NCBI GenBank assembly: GCA_037128295.1
Contig: JBAXWR010000057.1
Location: 1-33,037, forward strand
Length of the DNA: 33,037 nucleotides
Source: JAAFHB01 sp037128295
Lineage (GTDB): Bacteria; Bacteroidota; Bacteroidia; Bacteroidales; Prolixibacteraceae
Direction of reading: 5' to 3'
Position 1 is the stretch's first letter. Each line of letters opens with the position of its first letter. Below the pieces are notes generated by a model that did not search any database, had not been told where the DNA came from, and worked only from the letters and a program-made list of their open reading frames with translations. The translations under genes were made by a program, and so were the position numbers. Positions 31,484-33,037 of this stretch are shown here, one piece after another.

Positions 31484-33037
31484 AAAAAACAATTATTCTT
31501 TTAGTTGCACTAATATTGACTTTGGGCATATTGGTTCAAACTGCAACTGCGCAAATAACAGTTTCCGGATCCAATGGCAAAGATGCGACTTACGGCTCGT
31601 TAACAAAAGCGGCAGGGGCATTTTTAGCCCTTAACAGTGTTACCCAAGCCGGGAAAAACATTGTAATTACAATTACTTCAGATGTTACTACAGAGAGCGG
31701 CCTATATCCCCTGACAGGTGCTGCCGGAATGTGGACAAGCCTAACGATTAACCCAAGTGGGGCGAGAACAATTTCCGGCTCACCAGCTTTGCCACTAATC
31801 GACCTCAACGGAGCAGATAACGTGAGTATCGATGGACTGAACAGTGGCGGCAATTCGTTGACGATTTCCAACACAAGCACTTCAGCAACGGCAGGGACTT
31901 CGACAATCCGTTTTATCAACGACGCATCAAACAATACTATTGAAAATTGTACCCTCACAGGCTCGGAAATGGTTGTAAACAGCCCTACCTCAGGCAGTGG
32001 GATCATTTTTTTCTCAACAACAACCGGTTCAACCGGAAACGATGACAACACAATTGACCGCAACTACATCACAAGTGCCGCTGATGCGAGCCGTCCTTTA
32101 AATGCCATTTATTCCTTGGGAACTTCAGCTAAAGAAAATAGCGGCAACACAATCATCAACAACAACATCTATAACTTTCTGAACAAAGGCGCTGCTTCTT
32201 GCGGTATCAACCTTGGAAATTATACAACGGCCTGGACGATTTCGGAAAACAGTTTCTACGAAACGGCTACTTTCACGCCGACAGCATCTGTGGAATACCG
32301 GGTGATCAATATTGAAAATACATCTGGGTTAAATTATACCGTTTTAAATAACCACATCGGTGGAAGTTCACCCGAATGTGGTACCAGTGGTTCCGTAGCA
32401 ACATGGACAAAAGCCACGGGATATGGCAATACATTTTATGGCATTTATCTGAATGTAGGAACAGGCAATGCAAGCAATATCCAGGGCAATACAATCCAAA
32501 ATTTTAGCTATACAAATTCAACCAATGCCAACTGGACTGGGATACAGGCCAATGCGGGGGATATAAATATTGGTACCACAACTGGAAATACCATTGGAAG
32601 GCCAACAGGAACCGGTTCGATCCTGTTTACGGCCGGGGCCACAGGTGCCAACTTTTATGGGATCAATATTACAAGTTCCGGTACTGTGGATACCCAGAAC
32701 AACACGATAGGTTCGATAACACCTTCAAATGCCGCCGGCAACGCCACAAATTTTTTCGGAATAAACAAGACTAACGTAGCGGGCACTACAACGATCATCA
32801 ACAATACCATAGGCAGCACGATAACTGCATCGAGTATCAATGCAAGTTCAGCTTCCTCTACCGCAGCGAATGCACAATCGGTTTATGGAATTTATAGTGC
32901 AGGCACAGGCACTGTAACAATTTCGGGAAATACAATTTCGAAATTGACCAATGGAACTACGAACACTACCGCTGCAACCGCAGGGCTTATCGACGGGATA
33001 GTTTGCACATCGGGAACAAATACAATAACAAACAATA
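31480..33037 (+). CDS. large beta-helix surface protein (3' end outside window)
   Basis: The frame is open from the ATG at 31480 to the right edge (519 complete codons, no stop). It has a signal peptide (about 1-25, ending ATAQ). The rest is rich in Asn, Thr, Ser and Gly with repeated N-N-T-I-G and I-x-G-N-T-I patterns, as in parallel beta-helix adhesins of Bacteroidota. The start of the mature part ('GKDATYGSLTKAAGAFLALN') is a common opening of such proteins. Many carry T9SS C-terminal domains; here the C-terminus is not visible. The ATG overlaps the stop of the receiver gene, so signalling and surface protein form one unit. Confidence 0.85.
   Translation, partial: MKKTIILLVALILTLGILVQTATAQITVSGSNGKDATYGSLTKAAGAFLALNSVTQAGKNIVITITSDVTTESGLYPLTGAAGMWTSLTINPSGARTISGSPALPLIDLNGADNVSIDGLNSGGNSLTISNTSTSATAGTSTIRFINDASNNTIENCTLTGSEMVVNSPTSGSGIIFFSTTTGSTGNDDNTIDRNYITSAADASRPLNAIYSLGTSAKENSGNTIINNNIYNFLNKGAASCGINLGNYTTAWTISENSFYETATFTPTASVEYRVINIENTSGLNYTVLNNHIGGSSPECGTSGSVATWTKATGYGNTFYGIYLNVGTGNASNIQGNTIQNFSYTNSTNANWTGIQANAGDINIGTTTGNTIGRPTGTGSILFTAGATGANFYGINITSSGTVDTQNNTIGSITPSNAAGNATNFFGINKTNVAGTTTIINNTIGSTITASSINASSASSTAANAQSVYGIYSAGTGTVTISGNTISKLTNGTTNTTAATAGLIDGIVCTSGTNTITNN

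Overview
The window looks like a chromosomal segment of a member of the Bacteroidota, probably a free-living or gut anaerobe of the Bacteroidales/Marinilabiliales type. The grounds are a C-terminal type IX secretion (T9SS) sorting domain, promoters of the TAnnTTTG type, few Shine-Dalgarno sites, a ptb-buk butyrate pair, and a polysaccharide-utilisation style of gene content. Genus cannot be read from the sequence.

Left part (1-7.8 kb). A PD-(D/E)XK nuclease-like gene with a heptad-repeat tail runs off the left edge. It is followed by butyrate kinase and phosphate butyryltransferase, a divergent secreted GH78 alpha-L-rhamnosidase, a small LTxxQ periplasmic protein and a CvfB-like S1 RNA-binding protein.

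Middle (7.8-20.1 kb). One tightly packed minus-strand run of eleven genes starts with a GntR-type regulator and ends at a hairpin terminator near 7.8 kb. It encodes an alpha-glucuronidase-like lipoprotein, a GH120 beta-xylosidase-like beta-helix enzyme, a UroD/MtaA-type methyltransferase, an FKBP-type isomerase lipoprotein, two Gfo/Idh/MocA oxidoreductases and a sugar isomerase/epimerase. A FkbM-like methyltransferase and two small membrane proteins are interspersed. I read this as a catabolic operon for glucuronoxylan-type oligosaccharides. The methyltransferase could deal with the 4-O-methyl group of methylglucuronate (inference).

Right-middle (20.3-24.7 kb). An accessory region holds an AAA-ATPase/PD-(D/E)XK protein, a Crp/Fnr-type regulator, a decapitated second copy of the ATPase's nuclease domain and a DUF3782-like nuclease. 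After these comes about 800 bp of non-coding DNA rich in hairpins and dispersed repeats.

Right part (24.5-33.0 kb). A surface-protein and signalling region. A promoter block of about 200 bp occurs twice, at 24.55 and 28.78 kb. Each copy carries a perfect FNR-type palindrome (TTGAT-n4-ATCAA), a -7 box at the same distance, and a 5'-UTR hairpin. Copy A drives a repeat-rich tail-fibre-like protein and a T9SS-exported protein. Copy B drives a PAS histidine kinase, a LuxR-type response regulator, probably a stand-alone receiver, and a large beta-helix surface protein coupled to it by an ATGA overlap and open at the right edge. A Crp/Fnr protein about 2 kb upstream has a recognition helix that could suit such sites. 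The most interesting possibility is therefore a small regulon that puts surface adhesins and a two-component relay under one redox- or metabolite-sensing switch.
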